Shown here: piece after piece, positions 27,355 through 34,956 of the stretch
Numbering within the stretch: the first letter of the stretch is position 1
Layout: each line of letters opens with the position of its first letter
Assembly: GCA_003220475.1 (NCBI GenBank)
Contig: QHSO01000067.1
Span: forward strand, 1-34,956
Origin: Candidatus Rokuibacteriota bacterium
Lineage (GTDB): Bacteria > Methylomirabilota > Methylomirabilia > Rokubacteriales > CSP1-6
Direction: 5' to 3'
Length of the DNA stretch: 34,956 nt
Translations under genes and position numbers: made by a program
The notes under the pieces: model-generated
Told to the model about the DNA's origin: nothing
What the model saw: only the letters and a program-made list of their open reading frames with translations
The model's database searches: none

Positions 27355-28613
27355 GATGGCCTCTCGTAAATGACGCGGCCGTTGCGCAGCACGAGGCGAA
27401 CGCGACTGAGCGCGCGGATGTCGCGATCCGGGCGGCCATCGACGACCGCGACGTCGGCGGCCATGCCCTTCGAAAGTCGTCCCGTTCGCTTGGCGGCACC
27501 GAACCTCGCCGCGGGGGCCGCCGTGAGGGCGGCGAGGATCGCCGGGTACGCCAGCCCGGCGGCCTGCATCGCGACGTATTCGTCGGTGGGATCGTCGTCC
27601 GCCATGTAGCCGACGTCCGTGCCGAACAGCACCTGGCCGCCCAGCTCTCGGAACGCCAGGAGCTGCTCGCGCGCGTTGCGGGTCACCCGCTCGATCACGG
27701 CCGGTGGCAGACCCGCGCGGGTCAGCTCGTACGAAAAAAGCTTCAGCGTCGGAATCATCGCCATGCCGCGCGCGCTCATGAGTGAGGGCAGCGCGCGGTC
27801 CCACGGGCGGCCGTCGAGCTCCGACGGAAACGCGTGAGCGAGGATGTCGACGCCGCCCTCGATCGCCGCCCGCGCGCCGGCGCTGTTCGATGGATGGGCG
27901 ATGACCAGGTTTCCGCGCCGGTGCGCCACGGCCACCGCAGCCCGGACGACATCCACGGGCATGACCACGATGGCGTCGGGACGCGCCCACGAACCGGTGA
28001 AGAGCTTCACCACGTCAGCGCCATCGTCGAGCGCGCGCTCGACGATGGCGGCCGCTTCCTCGGCGGTCGCCGCCTCCGGAAGCCGGGCGGGCAGGATGTA
28101 GTACGGACTCCCGCCCGCAGGCGCGAGACCCGCGCCGGCCGTGAGGATCGCCGGTCCGGCGATCTCACCCGCCTCGATGCGTCTGCGCAACGCCAGCGTG
28201 TCCTGTATGAATGATCCGGTGTCGACGGCGTGGACGACCCCGCGGGAGGTCAGCATCGCGCGGAGGGCACCCTCGAGTTGCGCCGACGGCGCCGACCCGG
28301 CGTTGCGGAAGGCTGCCCGGGTGAGGTGCACGTGGCTGTTCCAGAATCCGGCGAGCACGGTGGCGCCGGCGCAGTCGATCACGCGCGCGCCCGTCGGCAC
28401 GCCGACCTGAGATCGCGCGCCGACCGCGGCGATCGTGTCCCCGCTGATCAGGACGACGGCGTCGTCGATCGCGGCGGTCTCGGGGTGCGCCTGTACGCGG
28501 CCCCCCACGAGCGCGAGCATCGCTTGCGCCGTCGGCTCGCTGGGCCGTGGTGGCGTCGACACGCACGCGGTGACCACCACCACGAGCACGAGGACGAGCG
28601 CGCAACGGATCAT
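27351..28613 (-). CDS. Lipoprotein amidohydrolase (imidazolonepropionase-like)
   Basis: The 420-residue amidohydrolase begins with a lipoprotein signal (LVLVVVVTAC, lipobox VTAC), so it is probably anchored outside the cytoplasm. The TIM-barrel metal site is complete: NSHVHL, the carboxylated-Lys position VVKLFTGSW, His in VIAHPSN and DILAHAF, and Asp in FGTDVGY. A beta-sandwich composite domain flanks it (ALVGGRVQAHP..., KGMAADVAVVDGRP). The substrate may be a cyclic amide or N-acyl compound; this is unproven. It overlaps ridA and the dioxygenase by four bases each. Confidence 0.88.
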   Translation of the reverse strand: MIRCALVLVLVVVVTACVSTPPRPSEPTAQAMLALVGGRVQAHPETAAIDDAVVLISGDTIAAVGARSQVGVPTGARVIDCAGATVLAGFWNSHVHLTRAAFRNAGSAPSAQLEGALRAMLTSRGVVHAVDTGSFIQDTLALRRRIEAGEIAGPAILTAGAGLAPAGGSPYYILPARLPEAATAEEAAAIVERALDDGADVVKLFTGSWARPDAIVVMPVDVVRAAVAVAHRRGNLVIAHPSNSAGARAAIEGGVDILAHAFPSELDGRPWDRALPSLMSARGMAMIPTLKLFSYELTRAGLPPAVIERVTRNAREQLLAFRELGGQVLFGTDVGYMADDDPTDEYVAMQAAGLAYPAILAALTAAPAARFGAAKRTGRLSKGMAADVAVVDGRPDRDIRALSRVRLVLRNGRVIYERPS

Positions 28614-29014
28614 CGTGGAATCCACGCGATCGCGTCGATCTCGACGTTGACGCCCTTGCGCGGCGCGGCGGCTTCGACGGTCGTCCGCGCCGGCTGCACG
28701 CCCTTGAAGTACTCGCGGAAGACGCGATTGAACGTGTCGAAGTCTTTCATGTCGCGCAGGAACACGCCGACTTTGACGACGTTGGCCAGCGACGTGCCGG
28801 CGGCCTCCAGCACCCTGGTGACGTTGTCGAGCGTGACGCGCGTCTGCTCGGCGAGATCGTCGGACACGACCTGCTTGGTGACGGGATCGAGCGGCCCCTG
28901 GCCCGACAGGAAGACGAAGTCGCCGCATCGCACGCCCTGCGCGATCGGCGACTCCTGGCCCTCCGAGAATCCGGTCTTCGGCGCTGCCTTGGTGAACACG
29001 ACTTCGGGTTTCAC
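28610..29014 (-). CDS. RidA/YjgF-family enamine/imine deaminase
   Basis: The 134-residue protein has the Rid fold signature (GDFVFLSGQGPLDPVTKQVV, TRVTLDNVTRVLEAAG, VKVGVFLRDMKDFDTFNRVF, ARTTVEAAAPRKGVNVEIDAIAW). The late Arg of PARTTVE is the usual substrate-binding residue. The GTG at 29014 overlaps the thioesterase stop (GTGA) with GGAGGAG upstream. Some relatives deaminate 2-aminomuconate, which would suit an aromatic pathway with an extradiol dioxygenase. Confidence 0.88.
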   Translation of the reverse strand: MKPEVVFTKAAPKTGFSEGQESPIAQGVRCGDFVFLSGQGPLDPVTKQVVSDDLAEQTRVTLDNVTRVLEAAGTSLANVVKVGVFLRDMKDFDTFNRVFREYFKGVQPARTTVEAAAPRKGVNVEIDAIAWIPR

Positions 29015-29436
29015 GCGGCTCCTCCCTTGAGCTTGCGAACGACCTCGTCGGGAATCGGCTTCGTCGACAGCGGTCCACCCGGCGTCGTCGGGCGCGCGAC
29101 CCAGGCGCGAACCTCGAAGCCCGTCGCGCACAGCCGCTCGTCGACCGAAATGGTGTGCTCCATACGAAACGTGGTGGTCTTCACCCACGCCACGGCCGAG
29201 CGGATGGTCAGCACGTCGCCGTAGCGGACCGGCGACGAGAACGTCGAGCCCGATTCGACGATCGGCACGCCGACGATGTCGTACTTCGGAAACGTCTCCG
29301 GCCACGCCAGACCGAGCGAGGCGAACAGCGCCTCGCTGCCGAGGTCGTACCACTCATAGAAACGCGGATAGAAGGCGATGCCGGCGAGGTCGACATCGCC
29401 CCAGCGAACGTGGACGGTGGCGGCGTGTGCGGTCAT
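29011..29436 (-). CDS. 4-hydroxybenzoyl-CoA thioesterase-like hotdog protein
   Basis: The 141-residue 4HBT-family thioesterase has the active-site block VRWGDVDLAGIAFYPRFYEWYDLGSEAL, in which Asp of the GDVD pattern corresponds to the 4HBT catalytic carboxylate. It overlaps both neighbours by four bases. Its place beside a benzoate-CoA-ligase-type gene suggests hydrolysis of an aryl-CoA, with the exact thioester unknown. Confidence 0.85.
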   Translation of the reverse strand: MTAHAATVHVRWGDVDLAGIAFYPRFYEWYDLGSEALFASLGLAWPETFPKYDIVGVPIVESGSTFSSPVRYGDVLTIRSAVAWVKTTTFRMEHTISVDERLCATGFEVRAWVARPTTPGGPLSTKPIPDEVVRKLKGGAA

Positions 29437-30971
29437 GCGCCTTCGACCCGTTCTCTGAGACGAAAGCGCTGGACCTTGCCCGTGGCCGTGCGCGGCAGCT
29501 CGTCCACCAGCGCGATGCGACGCGGACGCTGGTGCGGCGGCAGCCGCTCGGCCGTCAGCGCGGCAAGTTCATCCGTGAGCCGCTCGCCGCGCGCGCCGTT
29601 CTTCGCGACGACGAACGCGAATGCCTTGACGAGGCCGCCGGCGTCGGCGGCGCCCACGACGGCCGCCTCGGCCACCCCCGGATGCGCCAGCAGCACGTGT
29701 TCAACGTCGGTCGGCGTCACCCACTGGCCGGCGACCTTGAACACGTCGTCGGCGCGTCCGCGGTGGTGGTAGAAGCCGTCGGCGTCCCGTACGAATACGT
29801 CGCCGGTGCGGAACCAGCCGTCCACGAACGCGCGACGTGTCGCCTCCGCCCGGCTCCAGTAGCCCGGACTCGCCGACGGTGTGCGCACGTGCAGGACGCC
29901 CGGCACGCCGTCGTGCACGGGCCGACCGTCGGCGTCGAGCAACCGCGCGTCTGTCCCCGGCACGACCGTCCCCGTCGAGCCCGCGCGACTCGCGCCGGGC
30001 CGGTTCGAGAGCACCATGAAAATCGTCTCGGTGGCGCCGAGCCCGTCGAGGATCTCGACGCCGAAGCGCGTCCGCCACGCGTCGTAGATTTCCGCCGGCA
30101 GGCGCTCGCCGGCCGAGACGCAGGCGCGGACCGAGCGGAACGTGTCGGGCGCCAGTTCCGCGCGCAGCATGCGCGCATAGAAGGTCGGCACGGAGAAGAA
30201 CAGCGTCGGCCGGAACGCGGCCACGGTGCGGGCGACGACATCGGGCTCGGCCCAGCGCGCGTCGAGAAAGGTTTGCGCGCCGGCGTAGAGCGGAATGAGC
30301 AACGCGTTGCCGAGCGCATACGCGAAGAAGAGCTTGGACGTCGCCAGTATGCGATCGCCCTCGGTCGCGCCGAGGACGTCGATGCCATAGTGGCGGCACG
30401 CGAGCAGGTCGCCATGTCTGTGGACGGCGGCTTTGGCGCCGCCCGTCGTGCCCGACGTATAGAGCCAGAATGCCATCGCCTCGTCGTCCACCGGCTCAGC
30501 CGGCAGCGTGTCGGACGCCCGCGCCTGCAGCGCTTCGAGAGCGGTGTTGCCGCCGTCGCCCGCGACGATGACGCGCTCGAGCTGCGGCCGCTCGCCGAGC
30601 GTTGCCGTGAGATCGCCGAGCAATGTCGCGTCGCCCACGAGCACGCGCGCGCCGCTGTCGGCCAGCATCGCCGCCCAGTCGGCGGCGCCGAGCCGCGTGT
30701 TGAGCGGAACGGCGACGGCGCCGATGCGCAGCGCGCCGAAGAATGCGGCGGCCCACGCGACGCCATCGGGCAGCAGCAGCGCGACGCGCTGGCCGCGCTC
30801 GACACCCGCGCCGCGCAGCACGTGGCCCGTCCGGCACACGAGACCGAGCAGCTCCGCGTAGGTGGTCGTGGCCTCGACCGTGACGATGGCCGGACGGGCG
30901 CCGCGCCCGTTCGCGACGTGGTCGTCGAGGAACGAGAGTGTCGCGTTCGCCATGGTCGTGTGGCCGTTCAC
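29433..30971 (-). CDS. Benzoate-CoA ligase-type AMP-forming acyl-CoA synthetase
   Basis: The 512-residue ANL enzyme activates a carboxylic acid with ATP and CoA. The P-loop-like motif YTSGTTGGAK is at 171-180; note GGAK where GxPK is usual. DGLGATETIFMVLSNRPG holds the A5 motif, GWFRTGDVFVRDADGFYHHRGRADDVFKVAGQWV the hinge region, and PRTATGKVQRFRLRE the catalytic Lys. The N-terminal and C-terminal regions resemble benzoate-CoA ligases. The GTG at 30971 overlaps the preceding stop (GTGA); the ATG at 30953 is possible. It likely activates an aromatic acid. Confidence 0.88.
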   Translation of the reverse strand: MNGHTTMANATLSFLDDHVANGRGARPAIVTVEATTTYAELLGLVCRTGHVLRGAGVERGQRVALLLPDGVAWAAAFFGALRIGAVAVPLNTRLGAADWAAMLADSGARVLVGDATLLGDLTATLGERPQLERVIVAGDGGNTALEALQARASDTLPAEPVDDEAMAFWLYTSGTTGGAKAAVHRHGDLLACRHYGIDVLGATEGDRILATSKLFFAYALGNALLIPLYAGAQTFLDARWAEPDVVARTVAAFRPTLFFSVPTFYARMLRAELAPDTFRSVRACVSAGERLPAEIYDAWRTRFGVEILDGLGATETIFMVLSNRPGASRAGSTGTVVPGTDARLLDADGRPVHDGVPGVLHVRTPSASPGYWSRAEATRRAFVDGWFRTGDVFVRDADGFYHHRGRADDVFKVAGQWVTPTDVEHVLLAHPGVAEAAVVGAADAGGLVKAFAFVVAKNGARGERLTDELAALTAERLPPHQRPRRIALVDELPRTATGKVQRFRLRERVEGA

Positions 30972-31417
30972 GATACCATCGGCGGCCGCGGACGGACGGC
31001 ACGCGCCAGGGCCACCTGCCAGGCGACGAACAGCGCGATGCCGAGCACCACCCACACGCCGCCGGCGCGCCAGGCGCCGGGCGAGCTCTCGAGGAACGCG
31101 TCGCGGCCGTCCTCGGTCGCGAGACCGACATAGGCGATGGCCGCGTAATGCGCCACCGCCAGCGCGATCAGATAGTGGATGGGCACGAGACCGGCGCGCA
31201 CGATGTCGGCCACCGCGGCATACAGGAAGTGCAGTGCGGGGGCGACGAGAAACGTCAGCCATCCGATCGAGCTCACCACGAGCAGCGGCGCGTAGAAGAC
31301 GACGAATGGCACGTAGATGCCGTTGCCGAAGCCGGCGGCCGCGAACATCAGCACCCAGAGCGCCAGCGCGAACGGCACCGTGAGCGCGACGGCGCGAAAT
31401 CTCGTCAGCGAGTCCAT
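30968..31417 (-). CDS. Small 4-helix membrane protein, unknown function
   Basis: The 149-residue protein has four hydrophobic segments (about 9-31, 33-55, 77-96 and 121-141). It starts MDSLTRFRAVALTVPFALALW. The family is not recognised. It overlaps the NUDIX gene by 13 bases and the ligase by four, so it belongs to the operon. Confidence 0.8.
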   Translation of the reverse strand: MDSLTRFRAVALTVPFALALWVLMFAAAGFGNGIYVPFVVFYAPLLVVSSIGWLTFLVAPALHFLYAAVADIVRAGLVPIHYLIALAVAHYAAIAYVGLATEDGRDAFLESSPGAWRAGGVWVVLGIALFVAWQVALARAVRPRPPMVS

Positions 31418-32106
31418 CGCCCCGCCCTCCAGTCGAAGTCCTTCCAGAATTGGAACTCGATGCGGTCGACGATTCCCGTGAACTTCTCGCGGTTGTCGTC
31501 GCACGCGGCCCACAGCTCGTCCACCGAGCGGAACTGCGCGATGTACGCCAACCCGTACTCGGCGGGCTCCGCCATCGCCATCTCTTTCGCGAGAAAGCGT
31601 CGATAGCCGGCCGCCGGATGGATCCAGAACCCCTCGGAGGTTTCCTCCGTGTAGAGCCGCGGCGTCTGACCCGCCGGCAGACCCACCGTCGGCTCCGGCG
31701 CCGCCACGATGCGCCCCGCGCCGTCGCAGGCGAGCAGGACGCCGCTTTCTTCCAGCAGCTCGCGCACGGCGGCCACCCAGAACGCCAGCGGCGGCAATGC
31801 GTCGTGGCCGGGAAAGCACCGCGCCGCGTCCGCGGCGTCGAGCCCGCAGCAGCCGGCCAGCACCGCTGGCGCCGCGTCGCCCGCGTCGAGCCCGCAGCAG
31901 CCGGCCAGCACCGCGGGCGCCGCGTCGCCCGGATCGACCTTGCCGCCGGGAAATGCGTAGAAGCCGCCGAGGAATTTCATGCTCCGCTGGCGGCGGATCA
32001 TGTAGACCTCGATCGGCTCGGCCGCGCCCGCCGCCGCGTCGCGCACGATGATGACGGATGCGGCCGGGCGGGGCTCGACGGGCACGGCGCCGGTGTCGGG
32101 CATCAC
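31405..32106 (-). CDS. NUDIX hydrolase with an in-frame 16-residue duplication
   Basis: The 233-residue protein has IRRQRSMKFLGGFYAFPGGKVDPGD, then AAVRELLEESGVLL, which holds the REXXEEXG part of a Nudix box for cleaving nucleoside diphosphate-linked or CoA-type substrates. Between FPGGKVD and RELLEE the insert GDAAPAVLAGCCGLDA occurs twice in a row, lengthening the box. The C-terminal part (YTEETSEGFWIHPAAGYRRFLAKEMAMAEP) is less typical. It is the first gene of the thirteen-gene leftward operon; it starts at the ATG at 32106 or 32103. Confidence 0.85.
   Translation of the reverse strand: MMPDTGAVPVEPRPAASVIIVRDAAAGAAEPIEVYMIRRQRSMKFLGGFYAFPGGKVDPGDAAPAVLAGCCGLDAGDAAPAVLAGCCGLDAADAARCFPGHDALPPLAFWVAAVRELLEESGVLLACDGAGRIVAAPEPTVGLPAGQTPRLYTEETSEGFWIHPAAGYRRFLAKEMAMAEPAEYGLAYIAQFRSVDELWAACDDNREKFTGIVDRIEFQFWKDFDWRAGRWTR
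31835..31930. repeat. 48-bp in-frame tandem duplication in the NUDIX gene
   Basis: Copies at 31835-31882 and 31883-31930 match at 47 of 48 positions, the exception being GCTGGC versus GCGGGC. The length is a multiple of three, so the frame is kept and 16 residues are repeated. Confidence 0.95.
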
Positions 32107-32160
32107 TTACTTATACTCGACGTGCGGAGCGCCAGGGAGCGCTGCCGCGGAGGTGACGTC

Positions 32161-32520
32161 ATGCGCGTGGTGGATCTCACCGAGACGTTCGGTCGCTTCG
32201 CGGACGCCTGGTCACCGAAGATCGTCGGCGACGTGAACGACATGCACGTGAAGGTCGTCAAGCTGCGTGGCGAGTTCGTCTGGCACCATCACGACGCCGA
32301 GGACGAGCTGTTCCTCGTCGTGGCCGGCCGCCTGCGCATGCAGCTGCGCGACGGCGACCGCGACGTCGGCCCCGGTCAGTTCATCATCGTCCCGCGCGGC
32401 ATCGAGCACTGCCCCAAAGCGCTGTCCGCCGAGGTCCACGTCGGGCTCGCTCGATACGCAGATGGGGGAGTTCGAGGGGGGCGCGTTCGACGTGCCCCCC
32501 TCGATACCAAGAAAAACTAG
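32161..32520 (+). CDS. Cupin-domain protein with repeat-derived C-terminus
   Basis: The 119-residue single-domain cupin has the metal motif VWHHHDAEDELFLVVAGRL (His/His/Glu) and GQFIIVPRGIEHCPKAL with the late His. Such small cupins are often mannose-6-phosphate-isomerase-like or sugar/aromatic-binding. After AEVHV the usual family tail is replaced by ADGGVRGGRVRRAPLDTKKN, encoded by the G-rich palindrome, so the 3' end may have been rewritten by that element. GGAGGTGACGTC precedes the ATG. It is divergent from the NUDIX gene with 54 bases between. Confidence 0.85.
   Translation: MRVVDLTETFGRFADAWSPKIVGDVNDMHVKVVKLRGEFVWHHHDAEDELFLVVAGRLRMQLRDGDRDVGPGQFIIVPRGIEHCPKALSAEVHVGLARYADGGVRGGRVRRAPLDTKKN
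32461..32507. repeat. G-rich palindromic element (copy 2)
   Basis: GATGGGGGAGTTCGAGGGGGG on the left and GCCCCCCTCGA on the right. TCGAGGGGGGC (32472-32482) and GCCCCCCTCGA (32494-32504) form an 11-bp perfect stem around an 11-base loop. The left arm resembles the element at 5181. It covers the last codons of the cupin gene and may also serve as a transcript-end hairpin. Confidence 0.65.
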
Positions 32521-32559
32521 GGCATTCGATATCGCGCCGCGTGCGACTAGACAGGCAAA

Positions 32560-33696
32560 CTACAGATTGATCAGCTGCGCCACCCGCTCACGATGATAGG
32601 TCGCGTCCCCGAACGTCGCCTCCGAAGACTTGGCGCGCTTGAAGTATAGATGCAGGTCGTGCTCCCAGGTGAAGCCGATGCCGCCGTGCAGCTGGATTCC
32701 GGCGCCGGCGATCTTGCGAAACGCATCCGAGGTGTACGCCTTCGCCATCGACGCGGCCAGCGCGGCTTCGGGCACCTTCTCGTCCACCGCCCAGGCCGCG
32801 TAGTACGTCAGCGACTTCGCGTTCTCCACCTCGACCAGCATGTCGGCGGCCTTGTGCTTGACGCCCTGGTAGGAGCCGATCGGCTTGCCGAACGCGATGC
32901 GGATCTTCGCGTACTCGGTCGTCATGTCGAGGACCCGCTGCGCGCCGCCGCACATCTCGGCGCACAGCGCCACCGTCGCGCGCTCGATCACGCGCGCCAG
33001 TGGCGTCCAGCCAGCGTCCTTGGCGCCGATCAGCGCGCCGGCCGGCACATTCACGTCTGCGAGCGTGACCTCGCAGAGCTTGCGCGTCTGGTCCATCGTC
33101 GGGAGCAGCTTCACCGAGAGGCCCTTCGTCCCGGCCAGGACCAGGAAGAGGCTCACACCCTCCTCCGGGTTCTTGCCCTCGCGCGTGCGGGCCACGACTA
33201 CGAGCGCGTCGGCGACGTGCGCGTCGGGCACGAACAGCTTCGTTCCCGCCAGCGTGAAGCCGCCGCCGGTCGCCTTCGCGGTCGTCGTCACTCCGGCCGC
33301 GTCCCAGCGCGCGTTCGGCTCCGTCCACGCCAGCGCCGCGCGCGCCTGCCCTTCGGCGATCTTCGGAAGCCACTCCTTTTTCTGCGCGTCGGATCCGGCC
33401 TCGAGCAGCACGAGGCCCGCCATCAGCGTGGAGAAAAACGGCCCGGGCATGACCGCGCGTCCCATCTCCTCCATCAGCACGGTCAGATCGACGAAGCCGA
33501 GGCCGGCGCCGCCATACTGCTCGGGATAGACGAGGCCGAGCCAGCCTTGCTCGGCGAGCTTGTTCCAGAACTCCGGTGTGAAGCCGGTGTCTTCGGCCAT
33601 GCGGGCGCGGACGAACTCGGACGTGCACTCGTTCTCGAGGAACTTCCGCGCGGTCGCGCGCAGCATCTCCTGGTCGGCGTTGAATCCGAAGTCCAT
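32560..33696 (-). CDS. Acyl-CoA dehydrogenase, second of a pair
   Basis: The 378-residue flavoprotein has the N-terminal helical domain MDFGFNADQEMLRATARKFLE, ARAALAWTEPNARWD (the flavin/substrate block, here AWTEPNARWD instead of the common TEPxAGSD), and the C-terminal domain with RIAFGKPIGSYQGVKHKAADM and QLHGGIGFTWEHDLHLYFKRA. The catalytic Glu that some families place near the GGIGFT motif is not obvious. The ATG at 33696 has an AGGAGAAGG site. It follows the other dehydrogenase by 11 bases; such pairs often form a heteromeric enzyme for CoA esters with bulky side chains (inference). Confidence 0.92.
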   Translation of the reverse strand: MDFGFNADQEMLRATARKFLENECTSEFVRARMAEDTGFTPEFWNKLAEQGWLGLVYPEQYGGAGLGFVDLTVLMEEMGRAVMPGPFFSTLMAGLVLLEAGSDAQKKEWLPKIAEGQARAALAWTEPNARWDAAGVTTTAKATGGGFTLAGTKLFVPDAHVADALVVVARTREGKNPEEGVSLFLVLAGTKGLSVKLLPTMDQTRKLCEVTLADVNVPAGALIGAKDAGWTPLARVIERATVALCAEMCGGAQRVLDMTTEYAKIRIAFGKPIGSYQGVKHKAADMLVEVENAKSLTYYAAWAVDEKVPEAALAASMAKAYTSDAFRKIAGAGIQLHGGIGFTWEHDLHLYFKRAKSSEATFGDATYHRERVAQLINL

Positions 33697-33707
33697 ACCG
33701 CCTTCTC

Positions 33708-34898
33708 CTAGCCCTTGGGCAGTCCGAGCACCCGCTCGCCGATGATGTTCTTCTGGATCTCGGTCGTGCCGCCCTCGATGGAGTTGGCGCGCGACCGGAG
33801 GAAGGAATACTGCCATACCCCGTTGTCGACGGCGACGTCGGCGCCGCGCCCGAGCATCGCGTACGGCCCCTGAATCTCCATGGCCAGCTCTTGCAGCCGC
33901 TGGTGCGTGTCCACCCAGCCCATCTTGCCGGTCGAGGCTTCGGGGCCGGGCAACTCGCCGCGCAGCAGCTTGGTGACGGCCCGCGCGCCGGTGTACTTCA
34001 GCGCCTCGGTGTCGATCCACAGCGTCGCCAGCTTCTGCCGCATGACGGGATCCTTCGTCATGCTGCGCCCGTGCTTCTCCATCCGCTTGGCCATGTCGAT
34101 GAGTGACTCCAGCGTGATGCGCAGCCGCACCTGCAGGCCGAAGCCGAGCGCGAGCCGCTCGTACATCAGCGTGGTGAGGCCCACGGCCCAGCCATTGTTG
34201 ACGCCGCCGAGGATCTGGCTCTCGTGCACGCGCACGTTGTCGAAGAAGACCTCGTTGAACTCCGCGTCGCCGGTGATCTGCTTGAGCGGCTTGACGGTGA
34301 CGCCTGGCAACTTCATGTCGAGGAGGAAATAGGTGATGCCCTTGTGCTTGGGGGCGGCGGGATCGGTGCGCGCCAGCAGCATCATCCAGTCGGCGATGTG
34401 CGCCAGCGACGTCCACACCTTCTGCCCGTTGATCACCCAGTACTCACCGTCCTTGACGGCGCGGGTCTGCAGCGACGCGAGGTCGGATCCGGAGTTCGGC
34501 TCCGAGTAGCCCTGGCACCAGATCTCCTCGCAGGACAGGATCTTCGCCGGGTATCGCTTCTTTTGCTTTTCGGTTCCATAAGCAACGATGGTCGGACCCG
34601 CCATTCCAACACCCAGGATGTTGAGTACCGGCGGCGCCTTCTGAAGCGCCATCTCCTCCTGCAGGACCATCTCCTCGACGAAGGTCAGCCCCTGGCCGCC
34701 GGACTCCTTGGGCCACGTCAGGCCGATGAACCCCGCGTCGTGCAGCGCCTTCTGCCACTTACGGAGGAAGTCGTAGGCCTCGGGCCGGGGCACCTCGGAA
34801 AGGCCAAACTTTTTCCAGTCGTCGGGAATGTTGGCGCTGAGCCAGGCGCGAACGCGCTTTCGTAACGCTTCTTGGTCGGGAGTCAGTGTGAAATCCAC
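33708..34898 (-). CDS. Acyl-CoA dehydrogenase, first of a pair
   Basis: The 396-residue protein has MDFTLTPDQEALRKRVRAWL, the flavin block WCQGYSEPNSGSDLASLQTRAV, WVINGQKVWTSLAHIADW and the C-terminal SIEGGTTEIQKNIIGERVLGLPKG, a complete FadE-like core. The GTG at 34898 has GGAGG with a good gap; longer starts only extend into a sequence like a leader. It is probably co-transcribed with the next gene. Its substrate class is unknown. Confidence 0.94.
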   Translation of the reverse strand: MDFTLTPDQEALRKRVRAWLSANIPDDWKKFGLSEVPRPEAYDFLRKWQKALHDAGFIGLTWPKESGGQGLTFVEEMVLQEEMALQKAPPVLNILGVGMAGPTIVAYGTEKQKKRYPAKILSCEEIWCQGYSEPNSGSDLASLQTRAVKDGEYWVINGQKVWTSLAHIADWMMLLARTDPAAPKHKGITYFLLDMKLPGVTVKPLKQITGDAEFNEVFFDNVRVHESQILGGVNNGWAVGLTTLMYERLALGFGLQVRLRITLESLIDMAKRMEKHGRSMTKDPVMRQKLATLWIDTEALKYTGARAVTKLLRGELPGPEASTGKMGWVDTHQRLQELAMEIQGPYAMLGRGADVAVDNGVWQYSFLRSRANSIEGGTTEIQKNIIGERVLGLPKG

Positions 34899-34937
34899 AG
34901 TCCCTCCTGGGAATCGACGAGGTCGCCGGGCGCTGAC

Positions 34938-34951
34938 TGAACGGCGGTTCA
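34938..34951. promoter_or_regulatory. Palindromic operator, TetR-type
   Basis: TGAAC-GGCG-GTTCA is a perfect 5-bp inverted repeat with 4-base centre, about 40 bases before the dehydrogenase start. Such sites are common for TetR-family regulators of acyl-CoA genes. No regulator gene is visible in the window. Confidence 0.4.
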
Positions 34952-34956
34952 TTCTA

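Noticed and set aside
25417-27990. A single 857-residue dioxygenase-LivK fusion protein
   Set aside because: The dioxygenase has its proper tail and stop in another frame, and livK has its own signal peptide, GTG and strong ribosome site. The part before 27354 is antisense-like shadow of the amidohydrolase.
32107-32160. Promoter with -10 TATACT (32112-32117) for the cupin gene, or TATAAG on the other strand for the NUDIX gene
   Set aside because: No -35 box at a fair distance on the plus side, and on the minus side transcription would start inside the NUDIX gene. Left unannotated.

Overview
High-GC bacterial chromosome fragment with dense, overlapping genes. No ribosomal or marker gene is present, so the taxon is an inference. 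The mix of cytochrome-rich aerobic respiration, a Liv transporter inside an aromatic-acid type operon, paired acyl-CoA dehydrogenases, and GTG starts joined by ATGA/GTGA overlaps best recalls Candidatus Rokubacteria / Methylomirabilota-like soil or subsurface bacteria. A deltaproteobacterium-like lineage is possible. No tRNA, rRNA, IS element, integrase or CRISPR array was seen, and no gene-free stretch exceeds 300 bases.

Region 1 (1-8568, leftward): a respiratory operon. From its promoter near 8630-8657 the order is a cytochrome bd-like oxidase subunit I without a CydB partner, a di-haem cytochrome c, a membrane-anchored mono-haem cytochrome c, a di-haem cytochrome with an ethylbenzene-dehydrogenase-type haem domain (frame broken), a secreted cupredoxin, CoxB, CoxA and haem A synthase (cut by the window edge). 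Electrons could reach either a bd-like or an aa3-type oxidase through shared c-type cytochromes.

Region 2 (8679-16038, rightward): protein quality control. ftsH and htrA are followed by a terminator, then a second unit with a DnaJ-like protein and clpB. A match to the HAIR operator of the heat-shock repressor HspR lies before dnaJ. hspR itself is absent; the dnaJ-clpB gap instead holds two copies of a 63-bp element at 73-bp spacing.

Region 3 (16134-21231): an MFS transporter, a small two-helix membrane protein, a frame-broken gamma-glutamyltransferase-like gene divergent from a gamma-glutamyl-GABA-hydrolase-type amidotransferase, a small ORF and a secreted HExxH peptidase.

Region 4 (32106 down to 21228, leftward): thirteen tightly packed genes: NUDIX hydrolase, 4-helix membrane protein, benzoate-CoA-ligase-type enzyme, 4HBT thioesterase, RidA protein, lipoprotein amidohydrolase, LigB-type extradiol dioxygenase (frame broken), LivK, LivH, LivM, LivG, LivF and an MBL hydrolase. 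The gene set suggests uptake and breakdown of an aromatic or amino-aromatic acid.

Region 5 (32161-34956): a small cupin gene whose 3' end lies in a G-rich palindrome, and two leftward acyl-CoA dehydrogenases behind a TetR-type operator.

The most striking pattern is that three unrelated genes (junctions near 4911, 18858 and 26673) each appear to have lost an internal block of a few tens of codons and their reading frame, with recognisable family sequence on both sides. This is either assembly damage or repeated deletion. Other signals are a G-rich palindrome family (5181 and 32461), mirrored divergent promoters at 8629-8707, the HAIR site, and recent tandem duplications (13288 and 31835).
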